A stretch of DNA of 64,000 nucleotides, from positions 1,227,595 through 1,291,594 of the forward strand of contig NOKP01000008.1 in assembly GCA_002682825.1 (NCBI GenBank). Direction: 5' to 3'. The position numbers and the translations under genes are program-made. The notes beneath the pieces were generated by a model. The model had not been told where the DNA came from. It searched no databases and saw nothing but the letters and a program-made list of their open reading frames with translations. This document shows, piece after piece, positions 44,074 to 57,784 of the stretch (its first letter is position 1; each line of letters begins with the position of its first letter). This DNA is from Neonectria sp. B-13. Taxonomy: Eukaryota; Ascomycota; Sordariomycetes; Hypocreales; Nectriaceae.

Positions 44074-44304
44074 TCACAATGGAACCCGGATGGATTTGTT
44101 CCCGACCCCAGGGATGCCGTGACCAACTAGATGTTGGTTCTTTTGATTTGCCAAATGGGCCTCGTCTGTGCTGGTGTCGGTTGCTGTTGGTGCCAGGTCG
44201 GTGATGCTGTCATCGGCATCGGCCTCTCCATCCCACTCCTCCGCCTCGTATGGAGGCGGGCCTCCACGGCAGCCGTAAAGATCCTCGTTCGTGTATCTTC
44301 TCAT
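44074..44304 (-). CDS. Possible small PPPY-motif protein, 76 aa (right-arm copy)
   Basis: Identical to the candidate at 40380-40610, with the same TATAAATA 78 bp upstream of its ATG. Confidence 0.35.
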   Translation of the reverse strand: MRRYTNEDLYGCRGGPPPYEAEEWDGEADADDSITDLAPTATDTSTDEAHLANQKNQHLVGHGIPGVGNKSIRVPL

Positions 44305-46378
44305 CTCCCGCTGCACCCAGTGTGACGAGGCTGCCACTCCCCTGTCGTTTCTTTTTACGCTTCTTCCTCTTTGTTATTTATAGGCCTCTTCGGAGGTTAT
44401 GTGTTAACGGGGGGGAGATGAGATGCGAGATCAGTTCGTGCTAGCACGTAGCTGCTTCGCACTTCACCGGACTGGCCTAGTGGGACTTACGAGGCTACTA
44501 TGTAGATACTATGTATGGCAAACAGGATCACCGCGCGGATGTGGACCTAGACGCCGCTGAACACATCCATCAAAGGCTCCAGCTGCACGGAATCTCCATC
44601 TCTGACCGAGGTGTCCGTTCCTGTCTTCGGAGATCGGCAGTCATCTTGTAGCCACCCAGACTGGGAGGATCTCCCCCTCTTTCTCCGCTCTCTCGTCGAA
44701 GCCCACGCATCACAATCATGCGATCACGATCTGACCCCGTTCCGTTTTTTCACGTTGCTTCTCCGCTTGCAGATCCCTCGTGTTCGCCCTTGCAGGACCT
44801 GCAGCAGCCCTCCGTTCGATCCGGACTATGCCTGTGCCGTTTCTCGCAAACCGTAATCGTTGAAGCCGGTGGCAACCACTAAGGTAGCCATGTTTCACGG
44901 CCTGTTGCTTTCTCACCAAAGTTGCCATCGGGCTGATCAGGCCTGTTGGTGGGGGTGGGGAGTGGGTAGGATGTCCAATGTCGGCGTGGTGACTCCTCTC
45001 CCATTGACGTGCATTGTGCGTTGCGGAATGGTACAAACAACATGAATACCGAACGACACGTCTCTCGGGTCATCAATCCGGTTCTACATCCTTGGCACCT
45101 GCTAACAACAATTTAAAACGACGGACCTGAAGACGGCTACGGTAGCTCAGGAGAGCACAGCGTAAAGGCGGAGCGATTCGGCCATGATGGCGTCGTTGGC
45201 GCATGCCAGGGTGCATCCACCAGCAACAGTTTTGCTTGCGAAGTCACGTCACCTTGTCCAGCAGCCGAGCAGCGGACTGTGGGTATTATGCATGGTACTA
45301 GTACGGGTATGTGCATCCAATTGATGCACAATGGGTAGTTCCATTGATCAACCCTATGTCCGCATAAAACTATTGAATGAATACTCCAATAGTTTACGGG
45401 CGCTGTCAAACAAAGACACAGACCGATGGTGGTGTTAACCTCGCCGCCACGACAAAACTCTGTGCCATGTGCCGTCGGGTATGGACCTTCGGATACGACA
45501 TCGTAAACTTTTAAATCCATCTATGCTAGACGATGACAGCCGTGACAGCCAACTCGCGTGAGCCCGTGATGACTGTGCGCCGCATCCTGTCAGCGGGCTC
45601 TTCACACAGACACAACTCACAAGGCGTCCAGGATGCATGTGCAATCCCCTAACCTGGCAATGCATCCTACAGCGCAGGCTGTAATTGGCTCCCAAGGCGG
45701 AGCTCATCCCGTCCCCCTTGGCATCCCATCTTTTTCTGTGCCGACCACACCAGCAAGGATATCCCTGGTCTCGAGTAATCCCTGGAGCCTTTTGGGGCTG
45801 GCAATGGAGCTGTTGGCCCCTTGCCAACTTCCCCAAAAGACTAGGCAATTAGACACTGCTCTCATCACTCAAGCCACAGCGCGAATATGTCGCCACAGCG
45901 CGCATGTGTCACTACCAGCGTCCTGTTTTCTGCAGTGGAGCCTTATCCTCAGCGCCGCTCTCCCGCTCTGAGATGAAACAATGACACGGATCAGTGCATC
46001 TGGGACTTTGGCTCAACGTGGTTTGGCTCCGACTATGCAGCCCACGGCGGCGCACCCTCGGTCGTACAAACGGCTTCCCCTCTACGAGGGCTTTTCTATC
46101 ACAGAGGGCCCCAAGGCCCCAATTGATGGAGAAGACATTTTCTCATCTTCAACATTCTAGGGGTAGTGTCGCTAACTGTTCACTGTTATTTCCCTGTTGC
46201 CTCCTCACCGTCGCCGGACTCGCTAGCGTCGTTTCCAAATGCCCCAAGTGTGGTTTACCAGACCATCTTAGAGCCCGACAAGCCCTGAGTCCAGACCTCA
46301 GCGCCCTGATTCCACGCGGCGACGCGCGCCAATCTGCCGTTCTATCCCTTTGGAAGCTGAATTTGTTTCCCCGTCAGG

Positions 46379-46675
46379 CTATCTCGACAATTTTAGGCAG
46401 TAAATGCATTGTCCCGGCTTGCCTTGCCCTGGTAAGATGGCCAACCAACCCGGGCCCATCCCGTCGACAAACCCGGCGATCCGTAAATGTTTCGGTCCCA
46501 TCTTCAGTGCCCCGATTTTCTGGCTCCAGTCTTCTCCAATGTTTCGTCCCGTCCATGTCTCGGGTATCCAGTGAATGAGACCTCCGGGCGAGACAGGTGG
46601 ATCGTAGGTGAACCATCCACCCGAGACGAGACATAGCGGGAGAAGGAAAGAGAGAAGAAACAAAGCTTCCGACAT
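46379..46675 (-). CDS. Possible small secreted protein, 98 aa (right-arm copy)
   Basis: Identical to the candidate at 38009-38305; same reservations. Confidence 0.25.
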   Translation of the reverse strand: MSEALFLLSFLLPLCLVSGGWFTYDPPVSPGGLIHWIPETWTGRNIGEDWSQKIGALKMGPKHLRIAGFVDGMGPGWLAILPGQGKPGQCIYCLKLSR

Positions 46676-47854
46676 GTGTATTTCTTCCGTGTCTATCCCT
46701 GGCCACGTGCACTTGTGCTACGCGGTAATCAGAGTGAAGTTGTAAATACGGGCGGAAATACGAACAAATCCGTTTTTTAACGTTTTAGCCCCAAATTAAT
46801 ACCTCGCCGCACGTAGTATTACATGCAGCGCACGGCGACTGGACTTATAAGGGCGAGAAGAAAACAACAAGGAATGGACCCTGTGCCCCGTGGGGGAGGC
46901 CGAAGTGCGACTTCAGCCGTCCAAACGTCAGCCCATTGTGTTTCGCCCGGCCTGCGAAGCAAAACATGGCGGACAAACAGGTCAACACTTGCAAGGCAGG
47001 GTAGCCGGAAATACATCGTGCTCGGCTTCGCCACAACTGGGACTCGCCATTTCTCCCCAACTAGAGCAGCCAAGCTCTCGGCCAAGCTCCCAACTGTGCG
47101 TGTGGTGAGTTGGTCGGTTCTGGCCTTTCTAGGGCATCCCTGTTCGGGAGAGAGGCCACGAGCGACAAGGACACCCCCATGCATGCGATAATTCCGGTTG
47201 GTACATGGGACTGTGCAAAATTCCGGGCCTTAGTGCACACCTCGTCGGTAGGCATCTTTCCTCGGTGACAAATGGCGTGCAAGAGTTGGCCGTTCGTTTA
47301 CCCATCTACGGCGTAGTGTGGGGCCGAGCCTAGCTACGGGCAAGCTGAAGGCAGGGGGCAGGCCCTGACTATTGGGATGGGTTAGCGATAGTCTCGGGGG
47401 CTACGGATGAACGGGGCCTAGGTAAATTGCCTGCTTCTGAGCTATTCGATTAACTCCGACTGATCTTGGCCTGGTTCATGGTCGTCGACAACAAGACAGG
47501 AGAAAGTTATCAAAGGCCAATAAACCCTCGATTGTACAATCGATTTGGACAACAGAGTTATTATAGCTGCATCCCACGCTCTTCAATGCCATTCAATTCA
47601 TCATCTAGGTATCGCCCGCTTCTTCTAAATCTATACTAGGTGCTCCAGCTCGCTCTTATCAAAAATGGGGGTTGACTGTTGTTACATGGAAGGATTAGCA
47701 TGCGGGATTCGGCATGCCGCAATGCGATATGGAAAATGGGCTAAGCAGCGCAGGATCACTCCCCCAGAGCTGAGAGCTCCAGGGAACCAGGAACCAAAAG
47801 GCTTCCCTGCCTGGTTGGTGCCTGCCCCTCACTCAGCTCAACTCGGCTCACTCT

Positions 47855-49421
47855 TCACTCGTTGATCAAGACATAGCGGAACCTGGGCTTCCCCGCCTCC
47901 ATGTCGATGATCGCTTGGTTGGCCTCAGCCATCGGCCGCATCTCGACCCACGGCTCGATCTTCTTCTCAGCCGCAAGCTGGAAGAGCTCCTCAATCTCCT
48001 TGGGACTACCGATGAGCGATCCCACCAACCGCCGTCGCCGGGGCACCAGTGCCCATGCGCTCAACGGGATGGGCTCCTCGGGGATGCCCACCTGCACCAG
48101 TGTGCCGTTCAGTGCCAGCAGGTCAAAGTACGATTGCAAGGGCATCTGCAGGCCAGAATTAGCAAGGGACCTTGACTCAAGCCACGGCGGTCTCGGGCAT
48201 CACAACACGAGAAAAAGGTATCCTGTGTTGGGTGTGGTGGAGTCGTCGGGCGTGACAAACAAACGAGACATGCAAAAGTGACGGGACGGGAATCTCGGCA
48301 TCGCACAGAGTAATCACACCGCATCCAGAGAGAAAGCTGCAGCAATTGCGGATACGCATTGCAACGTTGTACAACGCAACAGACAATGCACAGAGGGTGC
48401 ACCAACGACGCAGGGACAGGCCAAGCATCGGTCGGCGATCACGTGGGGTTCCAATGGGCAAGAGTGTGTGTGCTTCGGGGTTTATGCTGACGTACCTTTG
48501 GTGACGACACGGTGCAGATGATGAGATCCAGCGTGCCAGCGTTCTTGTTGACCCAGTCCTCGTCGTCCTCTGTCGCGATATAGTGGTCGGCGCCCAACTC
48601 CAGAGCTTCGTCCCGCTTACATGCCCGCCGCGAGATACCAACCACACGGTCAGCGCCCATGGCCTTGGCAATAAGCACGGCAAAGTGGCCCAGGCCGCCG
48701 ACACCAACAACGCCGACGCGCTTCCCGGGCCCGGCGCCGAAGACCTTGAGCGGGGAGTATACGGTGACGCCGCCGCAGAGCATCGGCGCCGCGTGCTCTG
48801 GCTTCAGGCCCTCGGGGATCTTAATCACGAAGTGCGACGGGCTGCGGTGGTAGATGGCGTAGCCGCCGTACGCCTTGCCGCCAGTGCGGTATGTTGTGTT
48901 GTATGTCAGGTGCATGTCGTGGCAGTAGTTCTCCTCGTCGTTCTCGCACGCCTCGCAGGGTCCGTCCCGGGATCGGCACGAGTCCGTCTGGGCGCCGACT
49001 CCGACCTGGTCTCCGATCTGGATGTTGCCTTCCGCTTCGGTTCCGACCCGGACCGCGATGCCGACGATCTCATGTCCAACCACACACGGGAAGTCAGTTG
49101 GGCCCTGCCGAGTGTCAGTCTCAACCCGTCTCGCGATTCCTCTCTATAACATACCCATCCTGCTCGCAGGGTGTGGATGTCTGAGCCGCAAATGCCCGAG
49201 TGTGTAATTCTGATGTCGATGTCCGACTCCTCCCACGGCTTGGGCTCATAGTTCTTCCAGACCATCTTCCCCTCGGCCGCCGAAGGGTCTTCGCCCATCC
49301 AGCCCTCAAAGGTGTAGTCGGTATTCGCACTTGTGTTGGAGTCGGCAAGGGAGTCGGCTAGGGAGTCGACGTCCACATTGGAGTCGACGTCGTCGGCGCT
49401 CATACTGGAGTGGGTGCTCAT
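47855..49421 (-). CDS. Zinc-dependent alcohol dehydrogenase, Adh6/Adh7 type (right-arm copy)
   Basis: complement(47855..48145, 48496..49104, 49155..49421), identical in sequence and intron structure to the gene at 35263-36829, including the 350-nt second intron and the Asp/Ser-rich N-terminal extension. The TATA box is mirrored at 49549-49554. If the inverted repeat is an assembly artefact this is the same gene, not a paralogue. Confidence 0.93.
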
Positions 49422-52168
49422 GGTGGATATCAGAGGCAAGGATGCCGTTTTTCTTGTTTTAATCAGATGGAAGTGTCCTATTGTTGCTCTTGAGGTGATG
49501 GTGTTCAACAGCTGCTTGGAACTGTCTTCATCGTGGGATTTGACTTGCTTTATATCAAGTCCGTCCTGTCCATCTGCTTTCATGGCCGAGGCTACAACAG
49601 CCCACGGCCATGAATCCAGACCACGACTTCTCGGAACATCACCGACCTCACACCTTGCTCCTAAAGCGATGCCCAACCGGGACCGTCCCGTTTCTTCCCG
49701 AACGGCAATGCCTGGTGAACGACTCCTTATCTCCACCTGCCTCCATCGTCGGTCTGTCCTTCATTCATCGCTCACCTTACAACACGCCATGTGGGACCAC
49801 AGCCCGGCAGAACGCCCGACCGCGTCGCCCAGGACAGCCGACGCGACCCCACCGCCGTGGGAAGTATCAAGGTGAGATAACGTCACCGTGTCCGAGAGCT
49901 TCGGTGTGGCGTGGGGGTTCGATGGGATTGGTGGGTTGTCGACCGGTTTTGTCGACCGGTCAATGTCGGGATGGCGGACAGCCCTGCGAGTTAGACCTAG
50001 AAATCCACACCTAGTCTTCTCCCGTGCTTCTGGAACGTGGCGGCTGTTGGAATGCTGTGATCTAGGAACCGCATTGTGGAATGTGGCGGCCGTTGGAATG
50101 CTGTGATCTAGGAACCGCCATTGTGGAACGTGGTGGAGCTGAAGGTTTTTGATATCTACAGCTCCCGCCGCCATCGCAACTCACTAGAACGGTGGCTTTA
50201 CGTGTCTTGGCAGTCTCCATAACACCAAAGCCCATCTGCGGTCGGGTTACAAAGTGATCATGGTAATGAATCCTCGATCCTTAGGCGACACTCGTATCCC
50301 TTGCATCAACTCAATGGCCAAACCAGCCCACCCACGTAAGCCCCCTTTGAAGCTTCGGCTACCCTCACCTTTATGCCGAACAAAAGGTTGTTCGCGAATC
50401 CCCGTAACCGCCGGCGAGTGGAAGCCTTCGCCGACAGACAGTCCACGTTCTTGGGTCAAGGTGTGAACCAGGACCGGCAGTGGTGAGACAGTGCACCGAT
50501 GTTACACCTTGCAGCGGGCGAGTAGGGTGTCACCGCCACAGACCGTGGTGTCCAGGTCAGTCGACCGGGCGGCGGATGAGTCGTGTGTCCCGTGATTTTG
50601 ATTTCCTCAACTATCAGTGGTTGCCTCACCGACGTTTTCGGCGATGCCGCACAGCAGGGAGTCTGGTGATGGTGGAGCCCCCAGCCCTATCGGCCCAAGA
50701 CAAAGAGACAAAAGGACAGGGAAGAAGTGGAACATTGCCGTAAAAGTCGCGGGATGCAAACATGATTAGGTGCAGATAACACCTTCAAACGCGGTGGAGT
50801 CGTCGTGTAAGAGGCTTCACTGCCCCCTTTTCGCAATTGGGCAGGTCTCGCGGTCCCTTGGAGATAAAAGGTGGGACAGTTGCGTGATGCGGTTTACGTT
50901 TGGATCCAGGGTAAACGGGATGTGGATCTTTAAGCATTGCATCTCTGTCAGTGATCTATCTGATCTGGCATGTGCAGCAAACGGTGAGATAGGCTTTGCG
51001 AGTTAAGTTGCGAATACTAGAAGAATGATAAGAGGCTGGTATGATTTGTTTGTCCGCAACGGATTCTGCCAAGTGTAGCTCTTAGGACGATAATGAAACC
51101 AATTAGAACAAAATACCAACAACGTAGGTGAGACTACGAGAAATTACGCAATGTGTAAGAGAGGTCCGTGATGGAGCAGGGTTCATGACTTTTGCAAGCG
51201 AAAACGCATCGTTATTGCTCGCTAATATTTATCAACTGCCCAATCTAGCGGTGACCAAACACCTTGCTTGGGACTCCAAGGATTGAATAAAAAACCCAAC
51301 CTAAAGAATACCGTCGAAGGGACTAATAATTGACCATATTCAAAGACTGTCTCCAGGGTAGGAAAACGGGCACTTTCACCGAAGCTAAGTGGCTCAGCCA
51401 CACTCCACACCTGAACTCGCCATCGCCATGATCGCGCCACATCAGATAACGACATGAAAGCGTAGCAGCGTAGTGCAAGGTTTATTAAAAGCGATGACCA
51501 CTGTTGACAGCGTAGAGGCACTTGATAAAACGGATGTTGGATTCTTGGATGTTTTAATTATTGCGGTATCAAAATAAGCCTCCTCAGTTTGCATTGTGGA
51601 GGTAAGACTCAACCAGCATGGGTCGAGAGTCGAGACCGGAGCTAGGATCGAGCATCCTCACGAATGCTCCAACTGAACAACTCCACCACAAACAAGCACC
51701 CTCCTACTTTAGAAAGTTCCTATTAATGGAAACAAGCCTATTGATTTTAAAGTTTGAGGCTCAATAAAACCGTTAGCCGGGAACGGCCCCTCGTTACAAT
51801 CTTCAGCATCTCCCTCCCGTTGACAATAAAATCCGCCTCACTCCCTTCCCTGACACATACGACCACAGGCGCTATGGAATACGGGATCCCGTTCGCTCTC
51901 CCTTAGTCAAGCTGGCGACCGCTGGAGTAGTAGTCGGGTCGGTGACGACCGGCGAATGCCCGGTGTTGTATGTTTTTTGGTGTTGTTCATGTCTTTTTGC
52001 TTCCTGACTGGATGGTGTTGACATATGAGAAGGACTTGCAACGTGAGATAAAAGAGCTCGACAAATAACATGGGTAATGACCTTTCTGGTATCTCTTGGT
52101 CTAAACGCTTCTGTCGCACGGAGTCTTGAGCTTTGACACTCAACCCCTTTTTGAAATCAACAACCCGT
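49422..52168. other. Mirror of the 2.7-kb ADH-SDA1 intergenic stretch
   Basis: Reverse complement of 32516-35262. The 47-bp tandem repeat is at 50030-50132. No gene recognised. Confidence 0.5.
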
Positions 52169-54467
52169 CTAAGTACCGTTCCTCCGTCGTCCTCCGCGTG
52201 TACTTCTGTCAACATGGCCCCTCAACACCTTCCTCGCCTCCACTAGACTCCTCTTCTGCTTGCTTTTGGCCTTGCCCAGCGTCATCATGAAGTTCTTGTT
52301 GCGCTCCTTCTCCCTGTTGCTCGTACTCTTGCCCGAGGCCTGAAGCTTGGACTTGCGGATCGCCTGCGTGCTCTTGTGCTCGTTGCGGTCCGGCTTGTTG
52401 TCCTGGGCATGCTCAACCCGCTCCTCCTTGGTTTGCTTGCGCAGACGCGATGGCGCCTCAATCTGTTCTGCCGTCAGGCCTTCGTCGCGGTGCCGGTTCT
52501 CAAGCTCTTGTTGACGCTTGCGGTGGGTGCCTAGCTTCTTCTCAATCGTGGAAGACATGCGCAGCTCTTGAAGCTTAGCCAGATCCGCTGGTGTAAGGAG
52601 GGTGGTAGTGGCCAGCTTCGAGATGCGTTCAAGCTCCGCTGCCTTTTCAGCCTCAGTCTCTTCGTCTGTCTTTTGCTTCTTCACCGCAGGCCCATCTTCA
52701 TCGTCAGAGTGGTCAACGTTGATCCAGTCACCCGAATCGCTGCTGTCATCGGAGCCCAGCTCCCAATCATCTGACTTGTATCCGTCTTCCTCCACATCAC
52801 TTCCATCCTCAGGAAGACCCTCAGCAAGTCGCTTCCTCTTCCTTTCCTCCTCCTTCCAGTTCGCCAAGAGATCAAGACCCTCAATTCCCCCAACATCCTC
52901 CTCACCAAACTTGCGTTGATGTTGGATGCCGTTCTTCAGGCCGATGGTGGCGTTCTTTCCACGGTCGCGCTTTTTCAACAGCTCCGCGCCGACTTCTCGG
53001 TACAAGGAGAGTAGACCCTTTGCGGCCATCATGACGCCCTTGTCCTTACTCTTTCGGTACTGGACCAGATCTTGTAGCAGAGTATCGGTCATGGTGAGGG
53101 GCTGTCGAGCACAAATTTCTCGAATCGAGTTGAGACCAGCAGCAGCAACCTCAGCCGCCGAGGCTTCAGACACAAACTCGTTGGCGATTTTCTGAATCAA
53201 GGGCTCGAGGACATCTGGGGGTACCAGGTTGTGGACCGCCTGCGCTAGAGAAGCTAGGAATGACGTGACGTTTTGTTGGCGGGGGGTGAGGAATTTGATG
53301 AACCACGAGTAGAGCGAAATGATGGTGAGCTTGTGCAGACCGACAAGTCGAGTCACCAGCTGGAGCACAAGTAGCTTAGAGTCCAGGGAAAGCTTCGCCT
53401 TGGTGTTCTGCAGATGCTTTGAGAAAAGCTGCTCCGCAAAGTCCTGAGGGTCGTGGAGGAGGTGTAGAGCAGAGAAGTTGAGCGGATGGGGCTTTTGCTT
53501 CTTGCGCTCTAACCGCTTGACCTTCTCGACGGCTTTGTCATAAGCCCTCTTTTGCTTGTTGGACTTCTTGTTGATGCCGATCTGGTGCTTGACCTTGCTG
53601 AGGTCGACCTCCTCGTCACTGCTCTCGTCCTCAAGTTCCTCACGCTCCTGGTCTCCACCCAGGAAGAAGCGCACCGCACCGATGATAACCTTTTCGTTGT
53701 CGGATAGACAGGCCTCCTTCATGACATCGACGGGTTTCGAGTCGGTCCATAGCTGGCGCTTCCACATCTCGCGGGTCAGCTTGATAGCCCAGATGGCCCG
53801 GGGCGATGTGCGGTCGGCGGTGATGAGGTTGTAGAGAACGGTCTGCATTGTGCGGTTGAGGGGATGGTTGATGGTCTTTGTGTTGGAATTCCGCATGTCG
53901 CTCAGGACCTTTGAGAATAGAAGCTCTCGAAGAGACTTGCTTGGCGACGAGACAAGAATGGGGAAGAGTGTCGTCAGAAGGGCCGTCGAGTTAATGATCT
54001 CCTTGCGTCTCAGCAGCACCAGACTCCCGACAATCTTCTCTCGCAGCTCAGGGTGTAGAATAGCATGGTGCTGAGTAAGGATGACAGTGAGGTCCTCCGG
54101 AAACGTCTTCGTCTCCTCCTTGTAGCACTCGGCAACGTGGGCGATCAGGTCGATGATGTTGTGGAAGGACTCGATGGAGTCGGCCGTGGCCGTCGACGGA
54201 GAGACCAGGAAGATCTCGCGCTGAGACTCATACTGCTCCCACTGCTTTAGGAACTCTTCCTTGTACGATCTAGCGGCCACATTAGCAACAGATTCCCTGC
54301 GCAATGGGCGTGAGCGGCTTACCTGGGATCGCGACGGATTTTCTGCTGAAGACTCGCGCTGCAGTAAAATGTCAGTCAGCCCTGATCAAGGCGGGAAAAT
54401 TGGACAGGATAGAGACGCACAAGTCAGCATCCAGCTTCTCGAGGGCGGCGACCTTGCGTTTGACCAT
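52169..54467 (-). CDS. SDA1: SDA1, 60S ribosome biogenesis factor (right-arm copy)
   Basis: complement(52169..54269, 54323..54358, 54421..54467), 727 residues, identical to the copy at 30217-32515, with the GATA cluster mirrored at 54584-54610. A second perfect copy of a normally single-copy essential gene is among the better arguments that this arm duplicates the left arm in the assembly. Confidence 0.95.
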
Positions 54468-56176
54468 GGTGACGACGCAAATGCTGCAATTGGATGTGAT
54501 TGTGTCAGTCGGTGTTCTTCCTCAGTGGCTGGGTGGTGGGGGACCGACGAGGAAAATCTCTTGGAAAAAAAGGTTACCGCGAGCGATAAGATAAGATAAG
54601 ATACCTTATCGAATGCAGTGCGGAATAAAGCCGCCTATGCATAGTCAGCAAACGAATTATTTGAGTGGGGGTCAATTCGTATGCAGAAGACTAAACGAAC
54701 AGTTGAACTAATTGATGGGAAGCGCAACTTTGAGAAAGAGAGTTGGAGGATTAGAAATCTCGGCGCGACATTAGATGGCTTAGGAGAGGTTAGCAGACAA
54801 TTGGAGTTCAAGTTACGGATAGGCAGCTGGACAAAGACGCACTGACACGTTTGACGTGAGCAATGATAATCACTGATGGAAGTGCGGAATCTTTGAACTA
54901 ATGAGAAGCATAAACTGAGAAAGTTGAAAGATTAGACATCACTGCGCGACATAATACGACTCCTTCACCCAGAAGGCCATTTTGTCGCATGAGACGATCA
55001 AGGAAGTTAGTTGATAGTGAAAAAAATGTTGCGCCTCACGTAGCCTTGCCAGAGCAAAATCCTTAAGTCTGGTTTCTGTTGCCGGTCAGGTTAGACAAAG
55101 AAGCCTGTAATTATTCATCGTCCAGTTCCTCGACGCTGATGTCATCGAAATGGGCATCGTATTCGATTTGTTCGCTCCCATCCTCATCACTGACCACCAA
55201 TTCTTCATAGGCCAGTGCTTTTGCGTTGACGTTATCAAGGTGGACGTCATCCACGCCAGTGCGTCCTGTCGTCGCGCATCAGTTCCAGAGATCATATAAA
55301 GGGAGACATTTATTGATACGGTGGGCTTGAGAACCTTCCATTCTTGCGTAACTTTGGCCTCCTGAAAGACGAGTTAGTATAGGCAATATATGATATGTGA
55401 ACCAAGGAGTGGATTCATGCGCGATGCAGGCGTCATGTTAGTTAATTATCTCGTGTTCTCTGTTTAGCTTTTTAATACAATTTCGCCTAATTCCTAAATC
55501 CCCTCTGGGAGAAAAATAATACGGAGAGTAAGATTGTCCAGAGGCTGGCATGGGTACATGTTATTTCATCAAGAGACTTATGTCCAATTAGAAGTAGGTG
55601 TTAGCAGTGTCGATATTACAATCCAGCAGTGCAGTGGAAACGCTAGACTACCCTAAAGTGGTTCCGGCCAGGCGCGGGTGAGGCCACTGTGAATCAATGA
55701 AAACAAACGAGGCCAGCTGTGAAAAACTGCATCGCTGGGTGTCCCCACCACCAACCGACCTTTCCTCCTTCACACACATGAGGGTGGTACACACCTAAGA
55801 ATACACACTCCTCTGCTGTCTGTGCAATTTGCACAGACAGTCAGTCCTTCGCCCCCATCTTGTCTCCCTTGCTCTGTCTATTTCGCCTCTCATACCAGTC
55901 GACAAAGCCATCTCGCGGTAGCAAGTGCTCGTGTTTGTTCGTGTTCGGGCGCGCGCCCTATGCTCAACCGAACAGACTCAGCTGAGAACTCACGGTATGA
56001 TTCTAGTTAGAGCCCCAGCTCCTAGACCAGAGAGGAAAAGGCACACGCGCCAACCGAAAGAACATATTCTGATAGAGCACCGGCTCCCAAGAAGACCCAT
56101 TGCTGGTCGAGCCCTCCTCTCCTAGGAAACCACAACTCCACTCTCGACAAGTTCGGAGACAACATCTACAAACCTC
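54468..56176. other. Mirror of the non-coding stretch upstream of SDA1
   Basis: Reverse complement of 28508-30216: SDA1 promoter, diverged direct repeat (54701-54953), orphan acidic fragment (55111-55278, minus) and 25-nt palindrome (55816-55840). Confidence 0.5.
55111..55278 (-). pseudogene. Orphan acidic coding fragment (right-arm copy)
   Basis: Identical to 29406-29573. Confidence 0.35.
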
Positions 56177-56322
56177 AGACCGGCGAGACGCCGACCCCCG
56201 GGTTGAACGCTCGAACTTTGGACCCATCGATGTGTGTGGTCCCGGGCTGGCATCAGCCGGTTCGTTAAGTGGGCACCTACCACGAAGCTCTTCATTGTCC
56301 GGTCGATACTTTGAAGAGTGTG
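56177..56322. repeat. Dispersed repeat, copy B (right arm)
   Basis: Mirror of 28362-28507. Confidence 0.85.
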
Positions 56323-57325
56323 TTCAACCCTCTATTCTCATCATCTTCTTCCCCGTTTCTTCTTTCTTGATTTCATCACAAGCCGGCCAGAGACGTCCAC
56401 CAATCCCTCAATTTCATCATCCCCCTCATCACTCTCAACTTCGAGTCCTACGATAGCCTTGCATACTCTCTCATCCTGCGACCACGGAGAACCTATGCGC
56501 AAAAGAGCCACCGAACTTTGCTGTCCTCCAGACAAACAAGACACAAGCGACGTCGAATACAAAATGAAGCTCATTGAACGCCCGAGACAAGAACCAGAAA
56601 TTTCAATCAGCGATGCCCCCAGCAACCAGACGCTCTCACGACACCGAGAAGGACAGCTGTCTAGGAGATTCAGATCCTATATAGGAACCCGCCGAAGCGT
56701 TACAGGAAACACACTTCATTTGTCACGGAATTTCAATCGTTAAACTACAACAAGCGACAGTGGGCGTGCCCTCGAATCCACTGATCGTGCCTCCTAGAGA
56801 GGCCGAGGCTCATACTGGCACAAGTATGAGAATTATATGACCTCACCCCATTGCAGTTGTTCTCCATTTTGGACGAAAATGCATCTGGGATCATCAATTC
56901 TACCTTCTTTTCCAGCCTGACACCATTTACTCTCACCTCACCTCCTCGCTCCTACCAGCCTACCTACCTTAGCCAAAACCGGCGACCACCTGATGACCTG
57001 ACAAACGAAAACCCGCCAACGGTTGTCAACACCTGTCAGCCACCCGCAACAACTGCACCTTCAACCAGGCAACCAACAGGCAACTTTACTATTGTCTTTA
57101 CACCAAAATTTCGCATGCCACTTGCCAGCCACAAGAGCACACAAATAATCAATAACAAACGCGGAATCACGTGGAACCCGACAGCATCACACAATAAATT
57201 CTCGCCAACGCCCCGTGAACACACTTTCCTCGCCCACCACTCTACATAGCTTTCACTTCCCTCATCCTCATCCCTCATCCCTCATCCCTCATCCTCATCA
57301 CATCTTTACATCTTCACACCTTCAT
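56323..57325. other. Mirror of the flank of the frameshifted gene
   Basis: Corresponds to the left-arm flank at 27427-28361 and the GATGAGG microsatellite (57258-57299). No supported gene; an 82-codon frame occurs at 56495-56743 (plus). Confidence 0.4.
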
Positions 57326-57661
57326 ATGACAAACTCGACGGATGGCACCGGCGCGTGGAACCATCCCTGGACGACATTGCTTTCCGATCAAGGAGTCTTT
57401 GAGCAAGAAAACGAACACTGGGTGGCCGATGAAGAACTTCCCGCTTCATTCACCCAACGTGCAACTGATGAGTTCTGCCACATCACTTTGACATCGATGT
57501 CCTCAAAGTCAAGTACCTCTACGCTAAGGAGTGCCTTCGACCCGGATTTGATGTTCCAGCTGGATGCATCAAGATTCGAGAGGCTATCGCCAGCGTCCTT
57601 AATGGCTTGACTGACACGGGCCGTTTGCACAATGTCTTTCAACCTGATGAGTCTTTCGATC
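57326..57661 (+). pseudogene. Frameshifted gene start, unknown family (right-arm copy)
   Basis: Mirror of 27023-27358, with the same one-base frame switch near 57480. The identical lesion in both arms shows that they share this break; it does not test it independently if the arms are one locus. Confidence 0.5.
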
Positions 57662-57784
57662 GTAAGTGTTGTTAATCTGGCCACCTTTACAATCGCTAAC
57701 ACCATCTGCCGTGAAGCCATCGCTTCAAGGAAGACGCCCCGAGACCCCGAGATACCATGTTAAAGAGACAAACAACCACCCCCA

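Larger units (their letters stand above)
43069..47854. other. Mirror of the 4.8-kb intergenic stretch
   Basis: Reverse complement of 36830-41615. It carries the mirrored TATA box at 44375-44382, the 16-bp palindrome at 47528-47543 and the two hairpins at 45310-45330 and 45367-45395. No additional gene is seen. Confidence 0.5.
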
